From: Chrysaora quinquecirrha
Lineage: Eukaryota > Cnidaria > Scyphozoa > Semaeostomeae > Pelagiidae
Assembly: GCA_014526335.1 (NCBI GenBank)
Contig: JACTAT010000002.1
Span: forward strand, 6,542,028 to 6,606,027
Length of the DNA: 64,000 nt
Direction: 5' to 3'
The position numbers and the translations under genes were made by a program. Position 1 is the stretch's first letter. Every line of letters starts with the position of its first letter. Positions 47,401 through 58,537 of this stretch are shown piece by piece. The notes below the pieces were generated by a model, which saw nothing but the letters and a program-made list of their open reading frames with translations, searched no databases and had not been told where the DNA came from.

Positions 47401-50400
47401 TATGAAACGAACATGCTGATGAATACAGTACGAAATGAGCATGCTAACGAATAGCTACAACATGAAATGAAAATGCTGACAAATGCAGTTATGAATTGGA
47501 AATGCTAACGAATGTAGGTAGGAAATAAACAAGCTTACTAATTATGTACGGAATGAATAGGCTTACAAATGCAGTGTGAAATGAAAAAACTGGCAAATAC
47601 AGTGATAATGCTGGTGAATATGGCATGAATTAGTGACTTTTTCCGTATTTTCCAGGGTTTAATTTTAAGAGGATGGATCGATCTAAAATCTTCGAGAGAA
47701 CAATTCGCTAAAAAATCATTGAAATATTTTGAAGAAGTCTTGAATAGGTTGGTATCGCTTTCCTGTATATATAAACTTTTTCCTTAAAATTCTGTAGCAA
47801 TAGTTAGAGCAGTTTAGTAACTTTTTATTAGTAATTATAACTACTGATCATTCATAATCTTTTATTGTTTCAGTCCACAGAGTCCAAAGGAGATTGACGC
47901 TATGCTTGGCAAGGTAAACTCATTTTCATCACAGCTTCCAATTCTTTTAATATTACTACTAGGGCCTGGCCAAACGATAATATGAATTATGCTTGTCAAA
48001 GAAAGCGTTTAGCCGTTTTCTGGCCAGGTCGCAAGGTATTGCTTATCAAACCCGTTTTGCTTGTGACATGCAGAAAATGATTTGATGTGTTCCAAAACAC
48101 GCAATCATCTGACGAGAACATAGGTTCGAAGGGCCTTAGTGTGCCAAATCTTGTTTTTTTTGCCTCCGCCTCTCTTCAGTATCGTAATTAAATGAAACAA
48201 ATGTCTTGTTTTGCCAATTATTTGAAAACAATCCTCGTTGTACGTTTCTGCACATTTCGGGTTGTCCAGAATGTGCTGTCCTATGGCAGAGTCATTATGG
48301 TTTGGTTGTTGTCTGGATTCACGGGGTGGTTGCTCTCTTTTTCCCGAAAATTGTGCTGACGGATACAACGTGATTTTTTATCCTATCCCTTAATCTCTGG
48401 GGAGTGCAACCCACAAACCTAGCATTAATCACACTTTTTGTTCACGTATTTTAACAACATTTAATTTTTGTTTGCTTTCTTTCCAGATTGAATATTTAAA
48501 GATGAAAAACAACTTTAGTGGAGCTTTAGAAATGGCAAACCAAGTACGTGAAGTTATTAAATTAAATTAAATTCAATTCATTTTTATTCGTAGAAATACA
48601 ATTTACAATAATAAAATGTACTCTACACGACCCAAGGATAGCAAATTGTTATCTTGCTTGGGCCGCTACAAAGCTAACAAAGCTAACAATAACTAAATTC
48701 TAAAAATATTGGTTATAATGATGAAAAATAGGTTGCGGACAATAATAATATTAATTGACATCATAGTTTCTTACTTGCTTTAAGTATACCAAAAAGATTT
48801 TCCAGAAAGATTTTTAAAACATTTTTCAGAAAGAAAATCCAAATGCTCTTTCGCTTTGTTAAAGAGTTAAACCCTTTTTAAATATAATGCGTTTTTCTTT
48901 TTAGTTAGTTGTGCTATACCCAGATTTCTCACCAGCTCTTGTTGAGAAAATGAGACTGCAATTGGCTTTGCAAGATTGGGAGCAAACCATCGAAACAGCC
49001 CACAGGTATGTACGTTTTATCGGTCTCGATATCAAAACAAAACTACTTTGTGCTCGGTTGTCAATGGAAATGACAGAAAATCCAAAAGTCTCTTTATTTG
49101 CTTCAAGATCGGGTGGCTTTTTGAGCACCAACTATTAAAATTATGCTTGCCCATCTATTACATCCGTTCCTCAGTTATTTTTCATATTTGCTCTAAGATG
49201 TTTTAGCTCTTAATAGCAATCTTGAATACATAATTCGTTGATTTATTGATTTTTTTTTTAATTTCGTTGATAAAATCCATTCAATAAAGACAAAACCACA
49301 CACAACATAAAAGCAAAAATTATATCAAATAAGTTTCAGTTTTCATTTTCCTCAGTTATTATTCTTATTTTCCTTCCATAGAATATTGATGTCAGAACCG
49401 AATAACATCGAAGCTAAAAGAATGACTATTTTGTATTTGCTGTGTCGTGATGGAAAGTATCCTGAGGTACGGTTATTATTAAATTCTATTGTCATGTATC
49501 TGGTCTATACTATGGATATTAATAGATATTTGTCATGAATGGCGAAGACTAAGATGGATTTGTCCACAATTGGCATACCACAATTGATGGAATTTGAACC
49601 CAAAACTTCATGATCAGAGAACCAACGACAAGCGAAAGAGCTCAATGAAATCGTCGAGTAACTCTCCAAGTCATACAGCCAAAGACTCTCCTCCCGTTTG
49701 ATTTTTTTGTGTTTCAGCTATGTTGAGCCTTCTTTAGCACCATAGCTATTTATATATATATTTGTCATGAATGGCGAGCAATAGGATAGATTTTTCCACA
49801 AATGGCACTACGGTTCATAGAATCAAACCAGGACTGAGAATCAGAGATCCAACAAAAATTCCACTGAGCTATAGACCTCAATGAAATCTCCAAGTCATAC
49901 AGCCCAAGGCTCTCCTCCCGTTTGACTTTTTTGTGTTTCGGCTAAGTCTATTTCTAGAGGCTGACGTTTTTAGATTCATTGCGTACTTGTGCTTTCGTTG
50001 GAGGACATATGTTCAAGAAAATGAAAGTGAAACCTTTGAAGCAGTCTAAATGTTCAAATGTTCAAAAGATTTATTAATTTCGCTCTTCATGTATTTTTGT
50101 TTACTCTATAATAAACAAGCTGTTGCCTTTCAGAATATATTGTTATATTTCTAGGCAGTTGATAAAATTGGTGAACTTATTCAAACATTGGACAGAAATG
50201 AACCAAGTAACCCATTTCTGCATTGCAGTCTCTCAAAAGGATTCGCTAGAGTTGTAAGTATACATACAAAACAGTCTACCGAACAAAACTGCATTTTGAG
50301 TTTGTGTAGAATGCTGCAAATTTATGTATTAAGTGTATTCCCGGTGCAACTTTTGATTGCATCATCTTTAACTCATCTGCCATGGTCATAAACCCAATAT

Positions 50401-53400
50401 CTGTCCTTCGTTTCTGTTTTTGATCAGATCGCAATGTGCCGTGTTTGCTTGAGTTGCAAGATTCCAAAGCTGCAAGATTATTTTTTTTGTTAAAGAAAAT
50501 ATGTGGTGTTAAATTTTGAGAAACTTTAGGTTTTTTTTTCTTACATCACTTTGATTTGTAGCTGCTTTTATACCCATAAAATCTGTAGAAGCTATTGTTG
50601 CTTTCAAGCCTCCCAGGACTAAATAAGTAGTGACAGACTGAGGCCACGGTCTGGCAACGTTGCTCACCTTTCTCCGCTTACCCAAATGAACCCGGTTGAC
50701 CCTTTTTAGAATAGCTTTGTTTCAGCTTGTTTCAGACGTTTGTAATCTAAAAGTTAGAAGCTTCATTTCAAAATCTCTTTAATAACACATAAAACATTGA
50801 AACCAACGTTCAATCATAGATAGTCGTGTCTGTTTACATTTATGGATGAAAAATTGAAATTACATACAAACATCAGTATATGTCTTGGGAGAAAATAGTT
50901 ACACATTAGAACTAAGTGATATATCTAAAAACCTTTAAAGCAAAAGAAAGTCTAATGTTGTTCTCTATTTTAGTGTGGTCGAAATCCAGTTGTCCTACAG
51001 CAATCAATGGCTATGCTTGAAAGAGCAAAATCGTCTTCGTCATCAAAAGCTGAAATCAAGAATGAGGTGAATTGATTTGTGCATGTTATCCTCTCAACTC
51101 TACTTTCTTTTCATGTTTTTAATCTTTTATTCCATCTCAACAGACAGTGCCACCCGGCATTTCCTTGTTTATGCATTGACAAACAGTGCGATTTGCTAAG
51201 TTTTTCGGGGGTTCAAGCATATCATGTTTCTTATAAATCTCTTGTATAGGAAATTTAGTTTACTAATACAACTAATTATCCTGATTAGATTGGTTATCAG
51301 CTGATTTTAATGAATCGTGCCCGTGATGCCATAAGGTATTACAAGCATGCTATGAAGATTGACGAATCAAGTGTTCCAGCACTGAGCGGTGAGTAAACTA
51401 TAATACATAGATTTTTCTGATTCAAACTATCATTTTCAGGCCCTCGCCAAATGGTCGAACATGTGAGATTTGCTTTACAAGTTGTATTTGTTGCAATGTC
51501 AACAGGACTAGGGGCCAAAGATACAAATTAGTTTTAAATAAATGCAGATTAGACATTAGAAAAAATTTTTATTCGCTGCGTATTGTTAGAGAATGGAACT
51601 CTTTACCAGTAAATGTCGTCGATGCAAAGGACGTAGTTACTTTTGAAAAACTTTATGACAGTCTTAATGGAAACTCTGAATTTTAATTTCAAGTAGATTT
51701 GTTGTAGTAGCAGTACTCAACCAGGATTTTATAGGCCTTGTCCTTCCAGCCCCTTTTAATATTACATTGTTATTATAAAAACCTTTTTTAGGAGAATTCG
51801 CTTAGTCGAAAAACTTCAAAAACATTTAAAACCGTTTGCTTAATGTGATAATGTGAAGTATGAAGCTATAATTTGTGACGTGGTCAAACATTTGCCTAAT
51901 TACACCTCAATGTTCTAGGTATAATTCACTGTCAGATCTTGGAAGGATCTTTCGAAGAAGCTGAACAACAACTCGAGTTCTTGAATGAAATTCAGCAATC
52001 AATTGGAAAATCACCGGTATGAAACTATTGATTTCTTATTTGTGCTAAGTAAAACAGAATTACTTAATGGAGTGTACAAGGGATCTATAATGTTGACTTT
52101 AGGTCCTGACCACACGATAAAACATTGTTTGTTAAACATCTGAAAAATTGCCTGTCAAATAGAGGTATCCTATTACAATTTGGCCAGTCGCAAAACACTG
52201 CTTGTCAAACATTTTTTGCTTCCCACAAGTAGGAAGTGTTTTGAAATTTTTCAAAGCAATGTTTGATGAAGTGCCAGAGAGTCAAACATTGCTCGTAGAG
52301 CCGCAAATGTTTCACCTTTCAATCAAAGTCAAAATGTTTTAGTGACTCAATTTTCAATTCTATCAATAACCAACATTTTTCTGATTCTCTGCCAGACTTA
52401 CATGTCATCAGGTTGATGACGAATTTCATCTGTTGTGGTATGCCTCTTGTGGAACTATCTATCCTAGTGTTTGCCATTTTTGCGAAATATACCTAAATAA
52501 ATATGAATGGTGCTGACGAAGGCTCAATATAGCCGAAACACAAAAAAGTTGAAATGGGAGGAGAGACTAGGCTTGTATGACTTACAGAGTAACTAGCAAG
52601 CCGATTTCGTTGAGCTCTATAGCTCAGTTAGCGTAAACAAAGCTATTCGACAGTGTATATAAGATTAACAAGATTCAATAAAATGACAAAGATATTATTT
52701 TTCTAGGATATACTATATTTAAGTGGCCTTCTCGCTTTGAAAAAGCACAAACCTTCAGAAGAAGTTATACAGTTGCTTGAGGAAGCTATTGAATCACATT
52801 TTAATAGTCTGGGTGTGAGTACTTTGAAATTGCTTTCTGTTTTTCGCATATATTTACGAGGTATTTTATTTTCGGAACCATCTACTGCTTTAGTTGCGAA
52901 TAGACCATTTAAAAAGGTCTGGGTCGGCAAGACATTTTTCTGGAAAATGGTAGATATCTTGAGTAAGGGGATCCTCTTTGCGTGCAAAGACCTTGAACAC
53001 AGTCGCTTTAGGAGATTTAGTGCAGCAGATTTAACTTCTAATTCACGAATAATAGAAAAAAGGGGGAGAACAGGAATGTGACAATAAATCTTGAAATTGT
53101 CTGCAATAACTCAGGAAACAAGAAAGTGACTAACATAAAAAGGAAATACTTGATTAAATGTCTCCTAGAGCAGATAAATTGACATTTAAAACCTTTATTT
53201 CACTTTATTTCCCATCAAACGTGAATTTGAAGAAAAGTTTGCTGCAACAACTCTCCTGTAACGATCGCGATTCTGGTCTTTGCACGTGGAGAGGATTCCC
53301 TTACTCGAAATGTCTACCATTTTCCAGAAAAATGTTTCGGCGAATCAGACCTCTTTTAAAAGGTCTAATAGCTGTTTTTGAGTTATATTTCTTTTGTTTT

Positions 53401-56400
53401 TTTTCTAGGGGTTACCTCTTGGAAGTTTGTATTTTGAAAAGCTGAACGCAGATTTTCTGATTGAAATTGTGAAAGTTCTACTCCAGTTTGCGCCAGCAGA
53501 GGTGAGAGCTGAAGAGCTGAACCGCCTTGTACGATTAGAAGTTTTACTATTTAAGTTAAACTACTGTCTAATCTTTTGTTTTCCTCGCAGCCTGCTGGCA
53601 TGGGCCAGCCAGTTGCTCCAATTTTGAAGAAATGTGTTACCATTCTTGACCCGGTTGTAAAAACTGTCCCTGGACTACTTGAGGGTCAATATCTGATGGC
53701 AAAAGTCAAATATATCAGTGGTAAGACAAATTTTTAATATATTTGATTTCCTTCCTCACTTGTCATTGGTGCGTTCTTTTGGAACCTTTTTCTGCTTGCA
53801 TTTATTTTCTTCAAGACTTCCGAGATACAGAAAGCCCGTTCTTTTAGACCCCGTTTACACGAGAACGTTCCCGGGAACCACATGATCCGTTCCCATCTGG
53901 GAACGCTATCCGTACCAGTTTGGGAAAGCTTTCAAAACGTTCCAGAATGGGAACGTTCTCGTTCTGCTTTCGTGTAAACACTCTGGATCGGATCCCAATG
54001 GGAACGGCTTAGAAAAGAGGCCAGTAATTGTTCGATCCGAGGTAATGTGATCCGCTTTGGGAACGTTCCCGGGAACCACATGATCCGTTCCCATCTGGGA
54101 ACGCTATCCGTACCAGTTTGGGAAAGCTTTCAAAACGTTCCAGAATGGGAACGTTCCCGTTCTGCTTTCGTGTAAACACTCTGGATCGGATCCCAATGGG
54201 AACGGCTTAGAAAAGAGGCCAGTAAATGTCCGATCCGAGGTAATGTGATCCGCTTTGGGAACGTTCCCGGGAACCACATGATCCGTTCCCATCTGGGAAC
54301 GCTATCCGTACCAGTTTGGGAAAACTTTCAAAACGTTCCAGAATGGGAACGTTCCCGTTCTGATTTCGTGTAAACACTCTGGATCTGATCCAAATGGGAA
54401 TGGCTTAGAAAAGAGGCCAGTAAATGTTCGATCCGAGGTAATGTGATCCGCTTTGAGAACGTTCCCGTGTAAACGCAAGCCGATTTGAATCCGTTCCCGT
54501 GTAAACGCAAGCCGATTTGAATCCGTTCCCGTGAAAACGCAAGCCGATTTGAATCCGTTCCCGTGTAAACGCAAGCCGATTTGAATCCGTTCCCGTGTAA
54601 ACGCAAGCCAATTTGAATCCGTTCCCGTGTAAACGCAAGCCAATTTGAATCCGTTCCCGTGTAAACGCAAGCCGATTTGAATCCGTTCCCGTGTAAACGC
54701 AAGCCGATTTGAATCCGTTCCCGTGTAAACGCAAGCCGATTTGAATCCGTTCCAGTGTAAACGCAAGCCGATTTGAATCCGTTCCCGTGTAAACGCAAGC
54801 CGATTTGAATCCGTTCCAGTGTAAACGCAAGCCGATTTGAATCCGTTCCCGTGTAAACGCAAGCCGATTTGAATCCGTTCCAGTGTAAACGCAAGCCGAT
54901 TTGAATCCGTTCCAGTGTAAACGCAAGCCGATTTGAATCCGTTCCCGTGTAAACGCAAGCCGATTTGAATCCGTTCCAGTGTAAACGCAAGCCGATTTGA
55001 ATCCGTTCCCGTGTAAACGCCCCTTAGAAAACTCTGAGGAAAATCAGAGACTTTGGAGTCTCCAACCCCCTTGTCACTTATGTCGAATACCTTCCCTTTC
55101 CCTGTTTCTACCGTCTTTCCAAGCCTTACATATTATCCCTGCTGCTTAATAAGGCGAAAATCCAGTTTATCTTTGTTGCTCTTATGCTTATACTAGGAAT
55201 AGAAAAGCTGCTAAGGCTATATTGATAGTAATCCTTACTGAATGTTGACTCTTATAGTGTGGACTTGCTGTCATGTTAACCATTGCAGCAGGGACTAAAT
55301 CAAATAAAACCTGGCCAGACAGAACTGGACAGAACGAATAAAAGTTTTGGTAATTTAATGTTTTTATTTGTTTTCAAGGTGATATCGATGGTGCAAAAGG
55401 AATGCTTAGTATGTGCTTGGATTCTGATCCAACATTCGTCCATGCAAACTTACTCATGGCACAGGTAAGCCTTACCAAACCCTACCCAATCTAGTCTATT
55501 AACTAATCTAAACACTGAATCTTCTTAAATGGACTATAGAGGGGCAACTTAAACCGAAGAAACTGCATCAGTTTAGTACCTTATAATTAACATCTTTTTA
55601 TATGGTTTCAATATTAACAATTGTCAACTTCTTATTAGGATATCCTTTATTTTCTCAATTATTCTAACTCAAAAATAGTATATGAGGCTATCGTCGAATA
55701 GTTTATGTAATTTGAAAATTTCTATCCGTATATTTAATTCATATTTCTTTAATATATTTATTTCGAATAATTTATGTAATTTGAAAATTTGTATTCTTGG
55801 GAAGTTAAAAAGCTCTTTAAGAAACTTCTACTATGTTAAAAGTGCCAAAGCTGTAGAAACCCTAATAAAATTGTTGGGTCGACGTTTCTTATGAAGAACG
55901 ACACGAAACAACCTATCTTTAGAGATTAGCTTAATATCTTTAAACTTCTAGATGCAGAGTATGACGTTTTTAGGGGACCAAAAGTATATGCAAAATAATT
56001 ATTTTACAAGGGAAACATGGGAAATATTCCCATTGATAAGCATTTGTTTGCATCTGTTTTCTTTTAATGCGAGCGTTTTCTTTTAGGTGCACCTGTATAG
56101 AGGCAATTATGCAGCTTGTGACCAGTCGCTTGAAAATGGACTAAGCCATAATTTTGAGGTTTGAAGTTTTCTATTAACATTTAAATTCGTCAACACTCGC
56201 CTACTCGAACTTCCAACAATCTCTTACTCTTTTTCAGGTTAGAAACAACCCACTCTACCATATCATCAAAGCAAGAGCTCTGAGAAAGCTGGGTAAAATT
56301 GAAGAATGTCTGAAAACTCTAACGACAGCGATGGGCCTACCTGGTGTGCGAAAATTAAGTACGTTAACTTTGATTTCGTCTGATTTCATTAGATTCATCT

Positions 56401-57898
56401 TGTAGATTTTATTTTGGCAAGGCATAACGTGCTCCTCTGCTGTCCCTTAGGTTGCTCTTTGTTATTTTAGGGCTCTTTGACTCTCCTCGGCCGGGGCTAT
56501 TTTGTCACTTTGAAGGTCTCTTTCACTGCTCTTGATAGTGTTTTCTATTTAATTACATCCAATGCGTTTCGGACGGGGCTTTTTTCTTTGCGGGCTCTTT
56601 TGCTGTCAGCAAGGCTGTTTTCCCCTGCTGCCCCCCGCAGTCCAGTGGTGCTACTTATTTCCGTTTACTTTTCTACACCAGGCCTGTTTACCGCACCAAG
56701 GTGTAAAATTTGTACCTTATTGATGAAGACCTAAAGACCCTCGTAGCGCCGACTGTGTTGCTGCACGCGAGTCGATATATACTCTCCATGGAGTATAGCA
56801 AAAAATGGAAAAAGAGAAAAATGACCTGAGCTAAGGGGCAAATAGTTGTTTAGCGCTGCTGAATATGTCCAGTGATAGATAATAACCCTATAGAAAGCCA
56901 TGACCTTTACCTTTCTAGGTACTGCTAAGAAAGATGCCCAGCCGGTTACAAATAGTGACAGAGTAACCTTGTTCTTGGAGTTAGCTGAAGTTCAACGTAT
57001 GTCCAATCAACAGGTAAAATATGAAAACGTATTAAAAGACTTTAAGACCTTTTATAAAAAGTCTTTGAGTTGTGCAAAACTTTCCTAAAGCGAAGACAAA
57101 TTGAAACTTCTTTGAGCATACTGAATGGAACAAACTTAAAAAGCTTTTATCGTCTGACACTATTCCTAGTATAGATGTAAATAACAGGCCGAACCATTGA
57201 ATGAGGAGATAATATATACCCATTACACTGATCGAAAGGCACCAATTCGAGAAATGAAGCTGGGTCGGTGTTGTATTTTGAACACTAATCAGTTTACGTA
57301 ATACACCGGGGTGACCAATAGAATTACCGTAAAAGCTCTATTTAGCCCCAAGGGGTGCTTATTTCATTTTGGAATCTTTTGAGAGGGACTTATTAGAGTG
57401 GGGAGGGAGCTTATTAGAGAGTGGGGACTAAACAAATCATTTAGCATATTTTGTTCTTTATTCGTCCAGACGAATGCTTTAGACATTAAAAAATGAACTA
57501 TAAAAGAAAGTTTTACCTTTGGATTACATGATATTCGTGGTAACTGAGTATTTTCTAGTTGTTGTAAGACAGAAGTTTTGGATATCAAACACGTTTCAAC
57601 TTAATTTAATTTAATTTCGTACGTTTACTACTGAACTTTCGAGTGGCCAAAATAAGAGGGGGGCTTAATAGAGAGGAGGGGCCTATTTCACTTGAAAAAG
57701 GGGGGTTTAATAGAGAGGGGGGCTAAAAAAGAGCGGGGGTTTAATAGAGCTTTTAAGATATTTGAAATTGTTCTCTGTAATAACACGGTGATGTATATAA
57801 CTTGTAATGCTATTTCCGTTTTTTCTCGTGTAGCACGAAGCTGCAAAAACCATGCAAGATGCCCTTCACGAATTCCAAGGAACACCTGAAGAAATAAG
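44435..57898 (+). CDS. TTC21B: TTC21B / IFT139, TPR protein of intraflagellar transport complex A; 5' half only
   Basis: Twenty exons: 44435-44461, 45218-45347, 46460-46737, 47656-47747, 47874-47913, 48487-48543, 48905-49005, 49382-49466, 50155-50253, 50974-51066, 51289-51388, 51919-52016, 52707-52814, 53409-53501, 53591-53720, 55379-55464, 56087-56158, 56238-56358, 56919-57013, 57834-57898. All joins keep frame, giving about 656 residues, roughly half the vertebrate protein of about 1,300. Family landmarks in order: CCQEGYY and KYGHDPVL near the start, [87 protein letters not shown] and [16 protein letters not shown]. The whole is helical TPR repeats. IFT139 belongs to IFT-A, which drives retrograde transport and membrane-protein entry in cilia. 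The rest lies in or beyond the 500-N gap; the sequence after the gap does not continue it. The ATG choice matches the family start. Confidence 0.95.
44810..44935 (-). repeat. tRNA-like SINE A fragment
   Basis: GTGAAGGTAAAGGTGAAGAA, CACTAGGATCTCAGTGATAT and GGATCCTGGCTGTGACAG match, in inverted order, the tail and body of the SINE copy at 31660-31860, with an AT-rich change in the middle. Confidence 0.5.
45780..46330 (-). repeat. SINE A copy split by a MITE
   Basis: The SINE parts 45780-45838 and 46228-46330 join to the same text as the copy at 31660-31860 read backwards. The MITE 45839-46227 sits exactly between them. This sets the order of events: SINE first, MITE later. Confidence 0.7.
45839..46227. 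mobile_element. Intact TA-flanked MITE nested in a SINE
   Basis: Left CACGCTTTTTTTTATAAGGA and right TCCTTATAAAAAAAAGCGTG are inverted repeats of about 20 bases. TA is duplicated (45837-45838 and 46228-46229); removing the element and one TA restores CTCAGTAGTAGG, the word in the empty SINE at 28068-28170. The length is 389 bp with no transposase frame. TA duplication fits mobilisation by a Tc1/mariner-type enzyme. Confidence 0.85.
46897..47640. repeat. 28-bp minisatellite in TTC21B intron 3, about 26 copies
   Basis: The unit is close to AATACAGTATGAAATGAACA plus TGCTGACG, with many base changes and a few units shortened or lengthened. An open frame on the minus strand is a by-product. It ends just before the acceptor of exon 47656. 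Confidence 0.85.
47965..48070. mobile_element. Partial CAAACATTG-family MITE
   Basis: GGGCCTGGCCAAACGATAAT, then TGCTTGTCAAAGAAAGCG and TTTTGCTTGTGACATGCAG match family words in shortened form. Confidence 0.4.
48560..48700 (-). repeat. Probable LINE 3' end
   Basis: TAAATTAAATTCAATTCATT, TTATTCGTAGAAATACAATT and TAAAATGTACTCTACACGAC read backwards give a typical non-LTR 3' UTR ending in a short AATTG-type repeat. No coding part remains. It lies just after the donor of TTC21B exon 48487-48543. Confidence 0.4.
49530..49715 (-). repeat. tRNA-like SINE B, copy 1
   Basis: Read on the minus strand it has a GGGTTCAAATTCC word (box B of tRNA type) and the shared body with ACTCGACGATTTCATTGAGC. The tail contains TTTGTCATGAATGGCGA on the plus strand. 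A second copy follows at 49770-49975. Confidence 0.65.
49770..49975 (-). repeat. tRNA-like SINE B, copy 2, with clear box A
   Basis: The minus strand reads TATAGCTCAGTGGAA, a near-perfect tRNA box A, then about 45 bases on GGTTTGATTC, a box-B-like word. The spacing is that of a tRNA promoter. The body and tail match copy 1. Confidence 0.7.
51440..51915. mobile_element. CAAACATTG-family MITE interrupted by a LINE fragment
   Basis: The left part (CCCTCGCCAAATGGTCGAAC ... TGAGATTTGCTTTACAAGTT) and right part (TTTGTGACGTGGTCAAACAT) belong to the family. A LINE fragment lies between them. Confidence 0.5.
51501..51686 (+). pseudogene. 5'-truncated LINE: C-terminal end of a non-LTR reverse transcriptase
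   Basis: An open frame of 61 codons to a TAA at 51684-51686 contains [20 protein letters not shown] and [10 protein letters not shown], the typical last segment of jockey/CR1-type reverse transcriptase proteins (the R.DIRK.F..RI...WN.LP pattern). Everything upstream of this segment is missing, as in 5'-truncated target-primed insertions. The 3' UTR probably continues to about 51780. It sits inside a MITE in TTC21B intron 11. Confidence 0.75.
52100..52330. mobile_element. CAAACATTG-family MITE
   Basis: GGTCCTGACCACACGATAAA, CATTGTTTGTTAAACATCTG at the left, TTGATGAAGTGCCAGAGAGT and GTCAAACATTGCTCG at the right; middle words shared with other copies. Confidence 0.55.
52430..52640 (+). repeat. 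tRNA-like SINE B, plus-strand copy
   Basis: TGTTGTGGTATGCCTCTTGT at the left and TGAGCTCTATAGCTCAGTTA at the right match the reverse of the copies at 49530-49975 in content; the order of parts differs partly, so the copy may be rearranged or the family composite. The word TATAGCTCAGTTAG is a box A. Confidence 0.45.
52911..53368. mobile_element. Long-TIR foldback element, copy 2
   Basis: The left arm runs AAAGGTCTGGGTCGGC, TTTTTCTGGAAAATGGTAGA, CTTGAGTAAGGGGATCCTCT, GTGCAAAGACC; the right arm is the inverse of the same words (CTTTGCACGTGG, TTCCCTTACTCGAAATGTCT, ACCATTTTCCAGAAAAATGT, CAGACCTCTTTTAAAAGG). Arms are about 80 bases with few mismatches. It sits in TTC21B intron 13. Confidence 0.75.
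53850..55022. mobile_element. TIR element with 198-bp tandem units and a 32-bp minisatellite
   Basis: The ends CCCCGTTTACACG and CGTGTAAACGCCCC are inverted. The left half has three units of exactly 198 bases (CTGGGAACGCTATCCG at 53898, 54096 and 54294). The right half has 17 units of 32 bases from 54461 (GTTCCCGTGTAAACGC plus AAGCCGATTTGAATCC) and a half unit to 55020. The half unit equals the right terminus, so the array is the terminus repeated many times. Open frames of more than 170 codons on the minus strand come from the 32-bp period (96 bases = 32 codons). It lies in TTC21B intron 15. Confidence 0.85.
57329..57752. mobile_element. TIR element with TAAAAGCTCTATTTAGCCCC ends
   Basis: The left end TAAAAGCTCTATTTAGCCCC is matched by the inverse of the right end (GGGGTTTAATAGAGCTTTTA). 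Inside are many GGGGGCTTATTAGAGAG-type words. A diverged relative may lie at 16920-17190. It sits in the last visible TTC21B intron. Confidence 0.65.
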
Positions 57899-57927
57899 GT
57901 GATTAGTTTATATCCTAAGAAAGAGTT

Positions 57928-58014
57928 ACTTGTCATAAATTGCGAACAATAGGATTGATTGTTCGACCAGTGGCATGCCACAGTAGATGGGACTTCAACC
58001 TTGACTGTATGACC
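57928..58014 (-). repeat. tRNA-like SINE B fragment at gap edge
   Basis: TTGTCATAAATTGCGAACAA, TAGGATTGATTGTTCGACCA and TGGCATGCCACAGTAGATGG match the start of the copy at 49770. It is cut by the N run. Confidence 0.6.
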
Positions 58015-58514
58015 NNNNNNNNNNNNNNNNNNNNNNNNNNNNNNNNNNNNNNNNNNNNNNNNNNNNNNNNNNNNNNNNNNNNNNNNNNNNNNNNNNNNNN
58101 NNNNNNNNNNNNNNNNNNNNNNNNNNNNNNNNNNNNNNNNNNNNNNNNNNNNNNNNNNNNNNNNNNNNNNNNNNNNNNNNNNNNNNNNNNNNNNNNNNNN
58201 NNNNNNNNNNNNNNNNNNNNNNNNNNNNNNNNNNNNNNNNNNNNNNNNNNNNNNNNNNNNNNNNNNNNNNNNNNNNNNNNNNNNNNNNNNNNNNNNNNNN
58301 NNNNNNNNNNNNNNNNNNNNNNNNNNNNNNNNNNNNNNNNNNNNNNNNNNNNNNNNNNNNNNNNNNNNNNNNNNNNNNNNNNNNNNNNNNNNNNNNNNNN
58401 NNNNNNNNNNNNNNNNNNNNNNNNNNNNNNNNNNNNNNNNNNNNNNNNNNNNNNNNNNNNNNNNNNNNNNNNNNNNNNNNNNNNNNNNNNNNNNNNNNNN
58501 NNNNNNNNNNNNNN
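58015..58514. other. Assembly gap of exactly 500 N
   Basis: A round 500 is a placeholder length used when scaffolding, so the true distance is unknown. It begins inside a SINE and inside the TTC21B gene. The second half of TTC21B is absent on the right side. Confidence 0.98.
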
Positions 58515-58537
58515 ATGAAGCTTTTTTGGTTTTTCAG

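Noticed and set aside
54302..54990. Three overlapping minus-strand frames of 173-220 codons with a 32-residue period
   Set aside because: A 32-bp repeat gives a 96-base, 32-codon period in all frames. It is tandem DNA in an intron.
54461..55020. Regular 32-bp repeats that resemble a CRISPR array
   Set aside because: The units follow each other directly with no spacers, and the DNA is from an animal.
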